Origin: a bacterium | GTDB taxonomy: Bacteria; Vulcanimicrobiota; Vulcanimicrobiia; Vulcanimicrobiales; Vulcanimicrobiaceae | NCBI GenBank assembly: GCA_021807645.1 | Contig: JAKBCP010000065.1 | Span: 1-5,567 of the forward strand | Direction of reading: 5' to 3' | DNA length: 5,567 nt | Shown here: positions 5,135 through 5,567 of the stretch, piece after piece | Layout of the letters: each line of letters starts with the position of its first letter | Numbering within the stretch: position 1 is the stretch's first letter | Made by a program: the position numbers and the translations under genes | Notes under the pieces: generated by a model | What the model was told of the DNA's origin: nothing | The model's input: the letters and a program-made list of their open reading frames with translations, nothing else | The model's database searches: none

Positions 5135-5567
5135 TCAATGGGCGACGACGATGTTCCCGCTGATTCCCTCGAGGTGCACCGCGCCGGTTTTGAAGTTCAT
5201 GGTGATTTTTTGAACTTTCAGCGTCGCGCTGCCGGTATGGAAATAACTCGGGTGCGGCATCGTCAGCGTCTGTATCGAGTTGATCCAATTTGCAAAATCG
5301 GTATCGAACGAGCGCTTTTGCGGATCGTGCAGCTTGACGATATGGACCTTCCCGATCGCGGTGAAATCGAGCGATTGCGTGTTGACCTGGATATCTTCTG
5401 CGGAGAGCTCGGCGTACGGCTTGCCTTTGCGCATAATGATGCCGTGACGGACCCCTTGAATGTTTCCGTTCGTGCCGTCGGGGGAGAGGCGCGCGCGGGT
5501 ATAGTCGAAGCTCCACGATTTCGTGGCGATACGGTTCCCGCGAACTTTTCCGCCCTTGAGAATGATC
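5135..5567 (-). CDS. lptC: LptC-like LPS export periplasmic protein (partial, N-terminus outside window)
   Basis: The frame is open to the right window edge, leaving about 144 C-terminal residues. LptC is the bitopic inner-membrane protein that receives lipopolysaccharide from LptBFG and passes it to the LptA bridge through a beta-jellyroll. The visible part has the repeated strand pattern of the LptC/OstA fold: WSFDYTRARLSPDGTNGNIQGV, GKPYAELSAEDIQVNTQSLD, FTAIGKVHIV, FDTDFANWINSIQTLTMPHP, YFHTGSATLKVQKITMNFKTGAVHLEGISGNI. The order A-x-D-x-x-x-N-x-x-x-L-x-F, G-x-V-x-I, a W before L-x-M-P-x-P, and G-x-A-T-L-x-V-x-K is characteristic of the family. The transmembrane N-terminus is outside the window. 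A periplasmic LptA-like protein of the same fold is the main alternative. The stop (5135-5137) overlaps the SD of the downstream lipoprotein gene, suggesting coupled expression. Confidence 0.78.
   Translation of the reverse strand, partial: IILKGGKVRGNRIATKSWSFDYTRARLSPDGTNGNIQGVRHGIIMRKGKPYAELSAEDIQVNTQSLDFTAIGKVHIVKLHDPQKRSFDTDFANWINSIQTLTMPHPSYFHTGSATLKVQKITMNFKTGAVHLEGISGNIVVAH

Overview
This window comes from a GC-rich, diderm bacterium. The Gram-negative envelope is shown by an LptC-like lipopolysaccharide-transport protein and a lipobox-bearing lipoprotein. The gene style (frequent GTG starts, Arg/Ala-rich proteins, a KGG-repeat stress protein, a four-domain S1) would suit a little-cultured phylum such as Candidatus Eremiobacterota (WPS-2), but that placement is only a lean. 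The gene order mutM, S1, coaE mixes two arrangements known elsewhere: polA-mutM-coaE of Firmicutes and polA-rpsA-coaE of Actinobacteria.

Left half, rightward: the C-terminal part of formamidopyrimidine-DNA glycosylase (1-347, cut by the window edge), then a ribosomal protein S1 homologue (about 387-1568), then dephospho-CoA kinase (1643-2233). The S1 reading frame has no ATG, GTG or TTG start before the first S1 domain begins. A good Shine-Dalgarno sequence sits in front of tandem ATC codons, so an unusual start codon is likely. A perfect 13-bp hairpin separates S1 from coaE. Its A-tract lies on the 5' side, so it reads as an intrinsic terminator for leftward transcription.

Middle, leftward: an N-acyl-D-amino-acid deacylase-like amidohydrolase (4231-2873) overlaps by 4 bp (GTGA) a secreted protein with a BsuPI-like domain (2876-2148). 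The amidohydrolase has lost one of the two histidines of its HxH metal motif and is shorter than typical relatives. The 3' end of the BsuPI-like gene runs 86 bp into coaE on the opposite strand. The next leftward terminator lies beyond the coaE start, so this transcript could be antisense to the whole of coaE.

Right part: divergent from the amidohydrolase is a small hydrophilic KGG-repeat protein (4326-4586), related to stress-induced and group 1 LEA-like proteins. It converges, with a 13-bp gap, on a leftward pair: an LptC-like protein (5567-5135, cut by the window edge) and a lipoprotein of unknown function (5124-4600). Genes fill almost the whole window; no gene-free stretch exceeds about 100 bp. 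No tRNA, rRNA, CRISPR or transposase was seen.
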